Of a stretch of DNA of 47,097 bases, positions 36,016 to 43,606 are shown one piece after another; the stretch's first letter is position 1, and every line of letters begins with the position of its first letter. Under the pieces are notes generated by a model. That model did no database searches. It was given only the letters and a program-made list of their open reading frames with translations, and had not been told where the DNA came from. The stretch spans positions 1-47,097 of the forward strand of contig CAMVTO010000018.1 of the NCBI GenBank assembly GCA_947170435.1, read 5' to 3'. The position numbers and the translations under genes were made by a program. The stretch is from an uncultured Clostridia bacterium (GTDB lineage: Bacteria > Bacillota > Clostridia > Oscillospirales > Oscillospiraceae).

Positions 36016-36624
36016 TCAGGTCGCCGGTTTTATCCTTGCTTGCATCAGATGCCAAATCCGTCGATTCATTTCTTCCGTGTCGAACTCCACCCATTTGTTC
36101 TTCGCCATCAACCTGCGCAGCTCCTTCATCGCCGCAATGGTGTTTCGCTTGCCGTTGAGCTGCGCCGCGAAAGCATCTGCGCAGTATTCTTTTTCGATAT
36201 TTCGGTTTCGGAGCACAGAGCCCTCAAAGTCCGCGCTTTCCGATTGGAGAACTGCCGCCTCAGCTTCCGGCCCAAGGTGTCCGTAGTGCAGATGCCCGGC
36301 TTCGTGCGCAAGGATGAAACGCCTGCCGCGGTCACTGAGCTGCTCAAAAAAGCGGTCTACAATAATGGTCGGCTCTACCGAGACCCCTTCAATCGTATAG
36401 GTCAGAATTGCCACGACACCGCCCGCCTTGCAGACGATCAGAGACGACTTGACCAGCAGGCATCGGATACCACACGGGAGATCGACCCACCCCATCTCCT
36501 GCACGCTGTCGCTGATAGCGGTACCGTCGACGGATAAGCCTTTTGCCTCCAACCGCTCCATTTCATCTACCATGTCATCAACGTAAGCGTCACCAAGGTT
36601 TCTGCGCGCTTTTTTGCCCTTCAT
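36016..36624 (-). CDS. ImmA/IrrE-family metallo-endopeptidase
   Basis: Start 36624 (GGAGGGC ribosome site) gives 202 residues. The zinc site HEAGH (107-111) with a downstream acidic helix (NIEKEYCADAFAAQL, supplying the third ligand Glu) is typical of ImmA/IrrE (Peptidase_M78). Members cleave repressors of the XRE type to switch on mobile-element or stress genes. Here an XRE regulator is encoded 350 bp upstream on the same strand but behind a terminator. The two genes downstream are uncharacterised. A much longer frame to 36870 has no supporting start. Confidence 0.88.
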   Translation of the reverse strand: MKGKKARRNLGDAYVDDMVDEMERLEAKGLSVDGTAISDSVQEMGWVDLPCGIRCLLVKSSLIVCKAGGVVAILTYTIEGVSVEPTIIVDRFFEQLSDRGRRFILAHEAGHLHYGHLGPEAEAAVLQSESADFEGSVLRNRNIEKEYCADAFAAQLNGKRNTIAAMKELRRLMAKNKWVEFDTEEMNRRIWHLMQARIKPAT

Positions 36625-36808
36625 TCGCCCTCCTTCGTTTTTTGCCCAGATGGTTGTCCAGTGCTTCATGCCATGCAGTATATCGTCCCAAACCGCTTTC
36701 GGGCAGAGCATTTGATTCCGAAAAAAACGTTTATTTGCGGAATCCATTCGGCTTGTACGAAAGGCAATGGCGCATTTACAATGGAAATGCCATGCCGGAG
36801 TAGAAAAT

Positions 36809-36845
36809 AAGCGTCCCGCACGCTTTCTTTTCGCGCGGGACGCTT
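36809..36845 (-). terminator. Terminator downstream of the XRE gene
   Basis: An 11-bp stem (GCGTCCCGC/GCGGGACGC with flanking A-T pairs) is followed on the minus strand by TTATTTT. It separates the XRE gene from the ImmA/IrrE operon. Confidence 0.75.
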
Positions 36846-36976
36846 GTGCAATTACCACAGTCATTGCCACCTATGCGGAGGACAGCAACGAGGACACCCT
36901 ATTATTATAATACTTGCGACGAAGAATATAGAGCTACATATGACGGAAAAGCTTAGCAGCCTAAGAAACAAGGCCG

Positions 36977-37216
36977 CTACGGATCCTCCTCAAACGCCAA
37001 AAAGCGCTGCGGCGGCACGTTCAGTGCGTCCGCAATGTCAAACAACGTGTCAAGCGATATCCCCTTATCCACATTCGGCGCTTCCAGATGCCCAATGAAC
37101 GCTGGGGTACGATTTACCTTCTCGGCAAGCTGCTCCTGCGTCAACCCACGCAGCTTGCGGTAATAGGCAATCTTTAGTCCGATTTTTCGATAGCGGTCAG
37201 CATGAGCCTCTTTCAC
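36977..37216 (-). CDS. XRE-family transcriptional regulator
   Basis: The GTG at 37216, with GGGAGGG 7 bases upstream, gives a 79-residue protein that is a single lambda-repressor-like helix-turn-helix domain: KIGLKIAYYRKLRGLTQEQL, AEKVNRTPAFIGHLEAPNVD, then GISLDTLFDIADALNVPPQR. Such small repressors control mobile or defence genes and are the usual partners or substrates of ImmA/IrrE peptidases. It is divergent from the WYL-type HTH gene at 37345; the 128-bp region between them holds the latter's promoter and probably the operators. Confidence 0.9.
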   Translation of the reverse strand: MKEAHADRYRKIGLKIAYYRKLRGLTQEQLAEKVNRTPAFIGHLEAPNVDKGISLDTLFDIADALNVPPQRFLAFEEDP

Positions 37217-37266
37217 AATCGATCCCTCCCTTTTCTGTATGTAATGATACAAAAAGAGGTCAGGAG

Positions 37267-37295
37267 TTGACATGACCGAATAGAGCGTATATTAT
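37267..37295 (+). promoter_or_regulatory. Promoter of the small-gene cluster
   Basis: TTGACA (37267-37272), a 17-bp spacer, and TATTAT (37290-37295), reading toward 37345. It lies within the divergent region next to the XRE gene, a natural target for XRE control. Confidence 0.75.
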
Positions 37296-37344
37296 AATTA
37301 TCAGTTAGTATTTTATTACTGCAACTGCATAAAGGAGCGGTGAT

Positions 37345-37755
37345 ATGGAGCATTTGCCCGAAGCAAAGTCTACGCGGCTTCTCACAATTTATTCGCGCCT
37401 CGTAAGCGGCGAGACGTTGAGCAGGCCGCAGCTCGCACGGGATTATCACGTTTCTGTCCGCACGATCCAACGCGACATGGAAGCTCTCCGCTGCTTCATC
37501 TCTGAACAGAATACGCAGCAAGAAATCACCTATGGCAAAATCCAGGGTGGTTACAAATTGATGTTTACACAGTATCAAAGATTGACCGACGAGGAAATGC
37601 TTGCCGTCTGCAAAATACTTTTGACAAGCGATGCCGTAGCCAAGGAGGAACGGATGAGGTTATTGGACAAGCTGATCGACTGCGCCGTGTCGGAGGCAAA
37701 CCGTGCGTGGATGCGGGAACAGCTCAGTGAAGCTGCGGGCAAACGGTGCGATTGA
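37345..37755 (+). CDS. HTH regulator, WYL-type N-terminal half only
   Basis: A 136-residue protein with the winged-helix of DeoR/YafY-like regulators (RLLTIYSRLVSGETLSRPQL, HVSVRTIQRDMEALRCFISE, then ITYGKIQGGYKL). A helical region follows (LTDEEMLAVCKILLTSDAVA) that normally leads into the WYL domain, but the protein ends there. It is either a truncated regulator or a naturally short version. An AAAGGAG ribosome site and strong promoter support expression. It is the first gene of a run of small + strand genes and may regulate them. Confidence 0.8.
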   Translation: MEHLPEAKSTRLLTIYSRLVSGETLSRPQLARDYHVSVRTIQRDMEALRCFISEQNTQQEITYGKIQGGYKLMFTQYQRLTDEEMLAVCKILLTSDAVAKEERMRLLDKLIDCAVSEANRAWMREQLSEAAGKRCD

Positions 37756-37803
37756 TGCGTGTGACATCCCTATACCATTGCGAGGAGGGAGGACGATCCA
37801 TGC

Positions 37804-37890
37804 ATGGGCGTGACACGGGATGAGATGCAGGCGGCAAAGTGGCGGGAAAAGGCTGCGGCGCAATGCCAGAAGGGAGCAGAAACATTGTGA
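37804..37890 (+). CDS. Putative 28-residue peptide
   Basis: ATG 37804 opens MGVTRDEMQAAKWREKAAAQ and eight more residues. GGAGGGAGGAC lies upstream with slightly long spacing. The stop overlaps the GTG start of the next gene (TTGTGA), which suggests translational coupling. It is a short amphipathic, charged helix with no known family. An alternative ATG at 37800 gives only seven codons. Confidence 0.4.
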   Translation: MGVTRDEMQAAKWREKAAAQCQKGAETL

Positions 37891-38087
37891 TTGCCCGACT
37901 CCATCGAAGAAAATGCAGGCGCTGCGGCAAAATATACGTTGAATTCATGCGCTCACAGCAGTTGAGTGATCCGCTGTACTGGCGAAGCACAGGCGTTTGC
38001 CCGCTCTGCCGATGGAAAGCAGGCGGGAAGGCAATAAAAGGCGCGGCAAAAGCAATCATACGCGGTTTGGACAAGCGTGGGAGGTGA
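37887..38087 (+). CDS. Small zinc-ribbon protein
   Basis: The GTG at 37887 gives 66 residues with two knuckles, KCRRCGKIY and GVCPLCRWK, forming a four-Cys zinc ribbon, then a basic helical tail (GGKAIKGAAKAIIRGLDKRG). AGGGAG lies upstream. The family is not recognised; small zinc ribbons like this often bind nucleic acid. It is part of the small-gene run. Confidence 0.6.
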   Translation: MIARLHRRKCRRCGKIYVEFMRSQQLSDPLYWRSTGVCPLCRWKAGGKAIKGAAKAIIRGLDKRGR

Positions 38088-38091
38088 AAAC

Positions 38092-38184
38092 ATGAAAACC
38101 GTTCTGAAAATCATCGGCTGCATCGCAGCGGTCGCGGTGCTGGCGTTCGGCGTGTGGAAGCTGGTGGAGGTTATCAAGAGCTGA
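38092..38184 (+). CDS. 30-residue single-TM peptide
   Basis: MKTVLKIIGCIAAVAVLAFG then VWKLVEVIKS: one transmembrane helix with Lys on both ends. The ribosome site (GGGAGGTGA) is the strongest of the cluster and is spaced correctly. It starts 4 bp after the zinc-ribbon gene. Peptides of this shape include type I toxins and small membrane regulators; no antisense RNA is evident. Confidence 0.6.
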   Translation: MKTVLKIIGCIAAVAVLAFGVWKLVEVIKS

Positions 38185-38289
38185 CATATAAGGGCATAGA
38201 CGCTGGAGCAAAAGCTGCGGCGTCTATGCTGCTGTCTGCTTTCGAGAGAAAAAGGATTGTTGCTGAGCCAGGAAGGGGCTCAAAATGTT

Positions 38290-38841
38290 ATGCAAAAAAG
38301 AGATAGCACCGAAGCATTGCTGGCTGCGGCAGGAGTAACGCTAGCTGGGAGCGCCGCCTACGGGATAAAGACTCTACTTCACAGAAACAAGATCACCATC
38401 TGTCAGCATTGCAAAAATGAGTTCAAATGGAAGGAAATGGCAGAATTGGGGTATGTCAAGAAAGCAATCAATAATTCAGCGCACCCAAAAGAAGTCCTTG
38501 CACATTGGTATCATGAGAGAATACAAGAAAATGCTATCTGCCGCAGTTGCTTCGAGAAAGAGTTTGCAGCAATTGAAAAGCGCCTTTCAAAAGCATCGTC
38601 GGTTCATGTTTATCCTTCGACATACAAAGGCCGGTTATCAATTAAGTCCAATTCCTCTATTATGATTTTCACCGAGGAATATAAAGATCGGGAATATGCG
38701 AAACAGGTTTTGCAAGCATGGGCTGCATACTATGGGAAAAATGTAATTACCGAAGCCCGATATGATTATTCAACGCATCGTAATGATAATTACTATTACA
38801 AGATGTGGAGTTATCGCGGAACCGCGTCTTTACTTCAATGA
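38290..38841 (+). CDS. Hypothetical protein with Cys pairs
   Basis: The frame is open from TTG 38257; ATG 38290 is chosen because a GGAAGGGG sequence lies upstream, though the spacing is long. The product of 183 residues has an N-terminal hydrophobic helix (ALLAAAGVTLAGSAAYGIKT) and a zinc-type knuckle pair (ICQHCKNEF and ICRSCFEKE). The C-terminal region (SNSSIMIFTEEYKDREYAKQ) reads like a membrane-protein-associated domain of the bPH/SHOCT type, but no family assignment is made. AT content is higher than in the flanking metabolic genes. Confidence 0.65.
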   Translation: MQKRDSTEALLAAAGVTLAGSAAYGIKTLLHRNKITICQHCKNEFKWKEMAELGYVKKAINNSAHPKEVLAHWYHERIQENAICRSCFEKEFAAIEKRLSKASSVHVYPSTYKGRLSIKSNSSIMIFTEEYKDREYAKQVLQAWAAYYGKNVITEARYDYSTHRNDNYYYKMWSYRGTASLLQ

Positions 38842-38885
38842 GTCTACATTCACAGTATAAACCATGTGGTAAAGGTGGTGATTCT

Positions 38886-39026
38886 TTGAAAGAAGATGTC
38901 TACAAAAAATACGCCAAAAAAATGCGCAAAGCTCAAAAGCGCAAACCCTTTTCTCGGTTAAATGTATTCTTAGCCGGTATATCAATTGGAATTACGATTG
39001 GCGAAAGAGTGCTCAAAAAAAATTAG
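38886..39026 (+). CDS. 46-residue membrane peptide
   Basis: A TTG at 38886, preceded by AAAGGTGG, opens MKEDVYKKYAKKMRKAQKRK, a very basic helix, followed by NVFLAGISIGITIGERVLKK with one short hydrophobic segment. A basic amphipathic arm plus a TM helix suggests membrane association. No family is known. Confidence 0.5.
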   Translation: MKEDVYKKYAKKMRKAQKRKPFSRLNVFLAGISIGITIGERVLKKN

Positions 39027-39049
39027 AATAACTTTAGGAGGGTTATATC

Positions 39050-39544
39050 ATGTCAGAAAAAAGCAAGGAACTTGCTGGGATTGCGGGAAATCTCGCGAAA
39101 GGCGCGGCAAAGGGTGCTTTAGGAGGGCTGGGCAAAATGACCGAGGGAATTGGCCATGCAGCAGAGGGCGCTGGCTCCCTTATGAAAAAAGCTTCCGAGG
39201 ACATTGATCTCGGAAAGGTAGCAGATAGCGCAAGAAGCATAGTTACTGTAGAGAATGGTATTAAGGTTGGTTCTACTGCTTCAGGTGCATTTGCCGGCGC
39301 AGTTGTTGGTTCTATAGGCTTAACTGGGCTGGGCTTTGCATTGGGTGGCCCGGCAGGTGCGGCTGCTGGATACGCCTTAGGGAAAGTCATTGGCGGTGGC
39401 GCTGGGGCTCTTGCTGGATTCAAAGGCGGATCTGCCCTTACAAGCGCAATGGGGGTTGAAAAAAGCGGGGAAAAGGAGTCGTGGCGTCGGGATCATGCCA
39501 TCGATGTGGATTATCGGGAAGATAACAACGAGCAGAAGGAGTAA
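39050..39544 (+). CDS. Glycine-zipper protein
   Basis: A 164-residue protein in which residues about 74-126 are dominated by GxxxG and AxxxG patterns (GAFAGAVVGSIGLTGLGFAL, GGPAGAAAGYALGKVIGGGA). This is typical of glycine-zipper membrane segments that pack tightly or form pores. The N-terminal region is an amphipathic, Gly/Ala/Lys-rich helix (NLAKGAAKGALGGLGKMTEG), and the C-terminus is charged. AGGAGGG precedes the ATG. Such proteins include colicin-type lysis or immunity partners and stress membrane proteins; the role here is not known. It is the largest well-supported product of the small-gene cluster. Confidence 0.7.
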   Translation: MSEKSKELAGIAGNLAKGAAKGALGGLGKMTEGIGHAAEGAGSLMKKASEDIDLGKVADSARSIVTVENGIKVGSTASGAFAGAVVGSIGLTGLGFALGGPAGAAAGYALGKVIGGGAGALAGFKGGSALTSAMGVEKSGEKESWRRDHAIDVDYREDNNEQKE

Positions 39545-39549
39545 AACCT

Positions 39550-39729
39550 ATGGCTACATTTAGAGAAAAGTTCAAGCAGGGAGCAAATATTGCAGCAGGC
39601 GAAATTACAAGGCGCAACAAAAACACACTAGGGGATACTAAAAAGGGGACTAGGGCTGTATATGAAAAGGCAGTAAAAACTGAACGGTGGAACAAAATAT
39701 CAGGTTTCTTTAAATATAAAAGGAAATAG
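39550..39729 (+). CDS. Basic 59-residue hypothetical protein
   Basis: An ATG five bases after the previous stop, with AGAAGGAG overlapping the end of the previous gene, encodes MATFREKFKQGANIAAGEIT, RRNKNTLGDTKKGTRAVYEK and a tail WNKISGFFKYKRK. It is strongly basic, with no membrane helix. Tight coupling to the glycine-zipper gene suggests a partner. Confidence 0.6.
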   Translation: MATFREKFKQGANIAAGEITRRNKNTLGDTKKGTRAVYEKAVKTERWNKISGFFKYKRK

Positions 39730-39766
39730 ACACCGAATGTATTTTTTAATGAACGAGGATTTGTAC

Positions 39767-40229
39767 ATACACCAAAATCGCGAAAATAAAACTCCGTTTA
39801 AGCAAAAAATACACTAAAAAAGCGAAAATAACAGTCCGATTTTCTCATGGTATGTATAAATTATCGAATCCAAGTGTATATATTCATTTTTTCGGAGTCA
39901 CGCAGCACAATTTTCGCTGAAATACACTAATTCCGCGAAAATAAAATCCGATTATACACTGATTTCGCGAAAATAGTTTTCCCGAAAAATACACTAAAAC
40001 AACGAAAATAAACACAACATCTATTATGTTCTGAACGGTTGCGAATGATGACAATTTCCATCATGTTATTATAGATGCTTAATATTGTTGCAAAAAAATC
40101 TAATTTTGCTATTATAACTGCTTAATTACAGTTCTCTAAGTACAGATGTTCTTTCATTGCAGAGGACAATTGTAATAATACACCATTTTGACGAAAATAG
40201 TCTTCTAATACACTAAAACTGCGAAAATA
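39767..40229 (+). repeat. Seven iteron-like 22-bp repeats, cluster 1
   Basis: Units of the form ATACACYA-N6-CGAAAATA start at 39767, 39809, 39922, 39954, 39989, 40178 and 40208, all in the same orientation, in an AT-rich region without genes. The variable middle is often TTTCG or AAAACNG. Regularly oriented repeats of this size resemble plasmid or integrative-element iterons that bind an initiator. A second cluster lies at 46627-46808. Confidence 0.85.
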
Positions 40230-40270
40230 GCATCTTGTAACACAAGTTCCTTTCTATATCTACAGCAAAA

Positions 40271-40299
40271 AATCCAAGGCTGGTTGTCAACCTTGGATT
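40271..40299 (-). terminator. Terminator of the orphan gene at 40309
   Basis: AATCCAAGG and CCTTGGATT form a 9-bp stem with a T-run on the minus-strand side. Confidence 0.8.
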
Positions 40300-40308
40300 A
40301 AATAGGTT

Positions 40309-40764
40309 TCATGCAACTTTTTTACTGATCTGATGTTCTGCTACGTCGCATACCCACAATTCGGTTTCATCGCCCTTCCAAATTGCGATATATGCATTGA
40401 CAGGGATCTCACGTTTATTTTCGATCCAGTCACGAATCTGAAACTTTTCCGCAATCAACGCGTTTCCAATTGTGTTACTGGAGTTGTTCAGCAAATCCTT
40501 TATGATTGGTGCCTTAACAAACGCAAGCTCATAACATGATATGCTTTTCTTTCCGAAAACAAATATACCATCGTTTGAAAGCACATTCAATCCGCTATCT
40601 ACAAAAGGCATATCGTCAACGGGATTACAGCCATCTATTCTTTTTCGATATTTGTATGTTGTAAAATACCTTGACATCATTGCAAGAAGTACACATCGCC
40701 CATATAAATTGCAATTATTCTGAGATACAACACTGCTGCTACTGTTGAGTATGTCATTGAACAC
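40309..40764 (-). CDS. Hypothetical protein, probably 5'-truncated by IS66 debris
   Basis: About 151 codons ending at 40309. No family is recognised: NCNLYGRCVLLAMMSRYFTT, FVDSGLNVLSNDGIFVFGKK, IRDWIENKREIPVNAYIAIW. The GTG at 40764 has AGGA immediately against it, too close to serve as a normal ribosome site, and the frame stays open upstream into DNA that belongs to the IS66 remnant on the other strand. The simplest reading is that the insertion sequence removed the true start. It lies beside the iteron cluster, where a replication or partition gene would be expected, but nothing in the sequence proves such a role. Confidence 0.5.
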   Translation of the reverse strand: MFNDILNSSSSVVSQNNCNLYGRCVLLAMMSRYFTTYKYRKRIDGCNPVDDMPFVDSGLNVLSNDGIFVFGKKSISCYELAFVKAPIIKDLLNNSSNTIGNALIAEKFQIRDWIENKREIPVNAYIAIWKGDETELWVCDVAEHQISKKVA

Positions 40765-40790
40765 TCCTTGTAGCTTATCTGCTCCGCCGA

Positions 40791-41172
40791 CATCTGAAGA
40801 ACCAGTGGCCGTATCTGAACAACTATCTGCTCGACGGCAGAATTGAGCTGAGCAACAACCGCGCCGAGCGCAGTATCAAGCCATTTGTGATTTCACGGAA
40901 GAACTTTCTGTTTGCGAACACGGCAAGGGGCGCGCAGAGCAGCGCCGTGCTCTTCAGCTTGATTGAGACGGCGAAGGAGAACGGGCTCGATCCGTACCGC
41001 TACCTGACATGGTTGTTTACCGAAGCGCCTCGGCTGTCTCAAAGTGAGCCGGAGTGGGCATCCAAGCTGCTGCCGTGGAACGCGCCCACGAACTGCCGAC
41101 CGGCTAAATAATTCTGATCCCTCTGGGCCTGCGAGCAGCAGGCTCATTTTTCATGCCCGTTTGACGCTTACG
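40791..41172 (+). mobile_element. IS66-family transposase C-terminal remnant
   Basis: The + strand frame ending with TAA at 41109-41111 encodes about 106 residues of an IS66 TnpC transposase: KNQWPYLNNYLLDGRIELSN, NRAERSIKPFVISRKNFLFA, NTARGAQSSAVLFSLIETAK. These contain the terminal catalytic Glu motif region NNxAERxIKP. The N-terminal two thirds and the accessory genes are missing. Beyond the stop a hairpin (GCCTGC/GCAGGC) and a GTTTGACGCTTAC sequence near 41159-41172 may be the right end of the element. Confidence 0.85.
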
Positions 41173-41208
41173 AAATGACGCGGTTTTTGCATTCTATGCT
41201 GAATCAAA

Positions 41209-41243
41209 AGAGAGGGCACCTGCCGTTCGCAGATGCCCTCTCT
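41209..41243. terminator. Hairpin, probable terminator
   Basis: AGAGAGGGCA and TGCCCTCTCT form a 10-bp stem around a 15-base loop, followed by ATTT. Confidence 0.6.
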
Positions 41244-41247
41244 ATTT

Positions 41248-41575
41248 GAAAGCGCATTGACCATAGCTCCATCTTGACACGGTGGATCCAAAGGGCATGG
41301 TTATCAGAGAGAACGGCATATGCCGACCTCCATCTTAATCCGGTAAGCGGTCCGTGCCAGAAGATGCTCTGTCACTTTCAGATTATGCAGCCTTTGGGGC
41401 ATCCACTTTAGTATTGAAAATATTTGCAAATGCTGGTACAATTGCTTAGTGATTTGGCACTCTGCGTGGCGCCTGCGGCAGGGGTAGAAAGAAATCTGCT
41501 TCATGCCGCTTTTCAAAACGGACTCTCATAAAACGAAAGCGTGAATCGGGATTTCATGAAAAGAAGGTATAGATT
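41248..41575. other. Noncoding region upstream of the sensory operon
   Basis: No credible gene was found; a minus-strand open frame of 70 codons at 41304-41516 lacks a ribosome site. A GAAGG ribosome site for the next gene lies at its right end. The promoter of the sensory operon should be here but no strong match was seen. Confidence 0.5.
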
Positions 41576-43567
41576 ATGAGATTGAATCGAGTGATTGGAT
41601 TGCTGCTGACGGGAACTCTTTTGCTGGGTGTGGCCGGCTGCGGATCATCCCCGGACGGGTCCCCTGACGCGAAGGAGACGGCTGCGCCCATATCCGGAGC
41701 GGACGCGCCGGGTGCCGACGGAAGGACCGTGGTCACCCTGAGCACCTACACGACCATTCCCTGTTTTGAGGAAGCCTTTGAGACTGCGTATCCGCAATAT
41801 GACCTTGACGTGGAATGGCTTGCCAGCGGCGTGATCAACGGCGAGGTGAACCGCCGGCTGCGCAACCACCACGCCCGGGATTTGATCGTCACCAGCCTGC
41901 CGGGAGGCGAGGTGGCACAATACACCTATGACATCAGTGCGGAAGACTTTATCGAGAATTACCAGTCCAACATCAGCGAGCAGCTCCTTGTGGACGGGAC
42001 GGCCCGCTATATCCCTCTACCCGGCAGCTACTACGGATATATCTTGAATAAGACCCTCCTGGACGAACTGGGCCTTGAAATGCCGGAGACAACCGGGGAT
42101 CTGCTGACGGTTTTTGAACGCGCAAGAGAGGGCGGAGTAGGTGTGACGGAGGAAGGGTATTGCTACGGCCTGAGCTTTATCGGCGCGACCTTTCTGGGAG
42201 CATACCTGACAGCGGACTTCTCCACGGACTATCTCTCCACCGCAGACGGCGCCAGATGGATGGCAAACCTGAAAAACGGTGCGGCCACCTTCACCGGCAC
42301 TTGGGAGCACAGCGTGGATTTTTTGACGACCTGTGTGGACGAGGGCTATATCGACGCGCGGAAAATGCTCTCCAACTATACCGTGGGCCCAACGAACATC
42401 GGAAACGCCTTCAAGCCTGAGGTGGAAATGCCTCAGCGCCGCGCGATTCTGGCCTACGGAGACGTGGCGACGCTGGAAAAGGTGCAGGGCCTGTCGGATG
42501 ATGAATTCGTTATGCTGCCCTGTCTGCCCAAGACGGCAAATGGAAACCAAATGCTCAGCGCTATTTCCAACGACTACATGGCGGTCAACGGCGATCTGGC
42601 GAGCCAGCCGGAGAAGCTGGAAGGGGCGTTGGCGGTGATGCGTTTCCTATCCACCCCGGAGGGACAGGAGGCATGGATGCGGGACACCGATTGCCCGTCC
42701 TCCTATCTCAACGGCTATGAGCTGGATCCGGACAGCCTGCCGGAGAGCATCCGGGCATATGTGTCGAATGGCATGGTCTTTCCAAACCCCTTCCCGACGA
42801 ATCTCCTGAGCTTCATCGGCGCGAAGCTGATTCCCGTTGCCACCGGAAAGGCCGACATAGCTGACGCCCTGGCTGCGATTGACGACTACTATGTCAACGG
42901 CTCCGAGGCCGTCGAGTATGATATGTCCGTCGTGGGCACCGTGGCGGTCGATATGATCTATGAGAATTCCAACACCAGGTATGAGGAGACGCAGCTTGGA
43001 AATCTGGTTTCCGACGCGATCCGCGAGCTGACGGGGGCTCGCGTGGCCCTGGTCAACGGCGGCGGTATTCGCTCCAGCTTTTATCAGGGCGACGTGACCG
43101 GTGCCGACCTCAACGCGGTTTGCCCCTACGGAAATCTGATCATTGTAGCGGAGATGGACGGGAGAACCCTCCGGGAGGCGATCACCAATGGCATCCAACT
43201 GACTTGGAAGCCCGCAGGCCAGTTCCTTCAGGTCTCCGGCGTCCGCTACGCCTACCGTCCGGCTTCGGGCGAGGGCCAAACCGCCGAGCTGCTGAGCCTG
43301 ACCTACGATGACGGCACACCCGTACAGGACAGGGACAGCATCACGGTGGCCTATAACAACTATATGGCAGGTTCGAGCGGCTATATTGACGCGGGCGACG
43401 GCTTTATGATGCTCAACGTCTATGATGAGAGCCATCCCGTGAACGTTCGCTTGGTGTCGGAAACGAGCAAAACCTTTGCAGACGCCCTGCGGGAATACTT
43501 TGCCAACCATATTGACGAGGAGATCACGGCGTCTCTGGAGGGTCGGATCGAGATCGTAAATGACTAA
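41576..43567 (+). CDS. Lipoprotein: solute-binding domain fused to 5'-nucleotidase C domain
   Basis: A 663-residue lipoprotein (lipobox GVAGC, Cys22). Residues about 48-440 form an ABC-type extracellular solute-binding domain, family 1 (TTIPCFEEAFETAYPQYDLD, YYGYILNKTLLDELGLEMPE, ALAVMRFLSTPEGQEAWMRD). Residues about 465-650 are a 5'-nucleotidase C-terminal domain (TQLGNLVSDAIRELTGARVA, NGGGIR at 494-499, AEMDGRTLREAITNGIQLTW, GDGFMML). The metallophosphatase domain that normally precedes that domain is replaced by the binding protein, and no transporter genes are nearby. The gene is followed 39 bp later by a membrane hybrid kinase, so it is inferred to be a ligand-capturing co-sensor, perhaps for nucleotides. 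Confidence 0.88.
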   Translation: MRLNRVIGLLLTGTLLLGVAGCGSSPDGSPDAKETAAPISGADAPGADGRTVVTLSTYTTIPCFEEAFETAYPQYDLDVEWLASGVINGEVNRRLRNHHARDLIVTSLPGGEVAQYTYDISAEDFIENYQSNISEQLLVDGTARYIPLPGSYYGYILNKTLLDELGLEMPETTGDLLTVFERAREGGVGVTEEGYCYGLSFIGATFLGAYLTADFSTDYLSTADGARWMANLKNGAATFTGTWEHSVDFLTTCVDEGYIDARKMLSNYTVGPTNIGNAFKPEVEMPQRRAILAYGDVATLEKVQGLSDDEFVMLPCLPKTANGNQMLSAISNDYMAVNGDLASQPEKLEGALAVMRFLSTPEGQEAWMRDTDCPSSYLNGYELDPDSLPESIRAYVSNGMVFPNPFPTNLLSFIGAKLIPVATGKADIADALAAIDDYYVNGSEAVEYDMSVVGTVAVDMIYENSNTRYEETQLGNLVSDAIRELTGARVALVNGGGIRSSFYQGDVTGADLNAVCPYGNLIIVAEMDGRTLREAITNGIQLTWKPAGQFLQVSGVRYAYRPASGEGQTAELLSLTYDDGTPVQDRDSITVAYNNYMAGSSGYIDAGDGFMMLNVYDESHPVNVRLVSETSKTFADALREYFANHIDEEITASLEGRIEIVND

Positions 43568-43606
43568 TGATTCGGTCAGTCCGAAGCGCCGAGGAGGAAC
43601 CCTGAT

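Noticed and set aside
39767-40229. CRISPR array
   Set aside because: Repeats are 22 bp with unequal gaps and variable middles, and no cas genes or uniform spacers are present.
41304-41516. A 70-codon minus-strand ORF upstream of the sensory operon
   Set aside because: There is no ribosome site, family resemblance or neighbour support.
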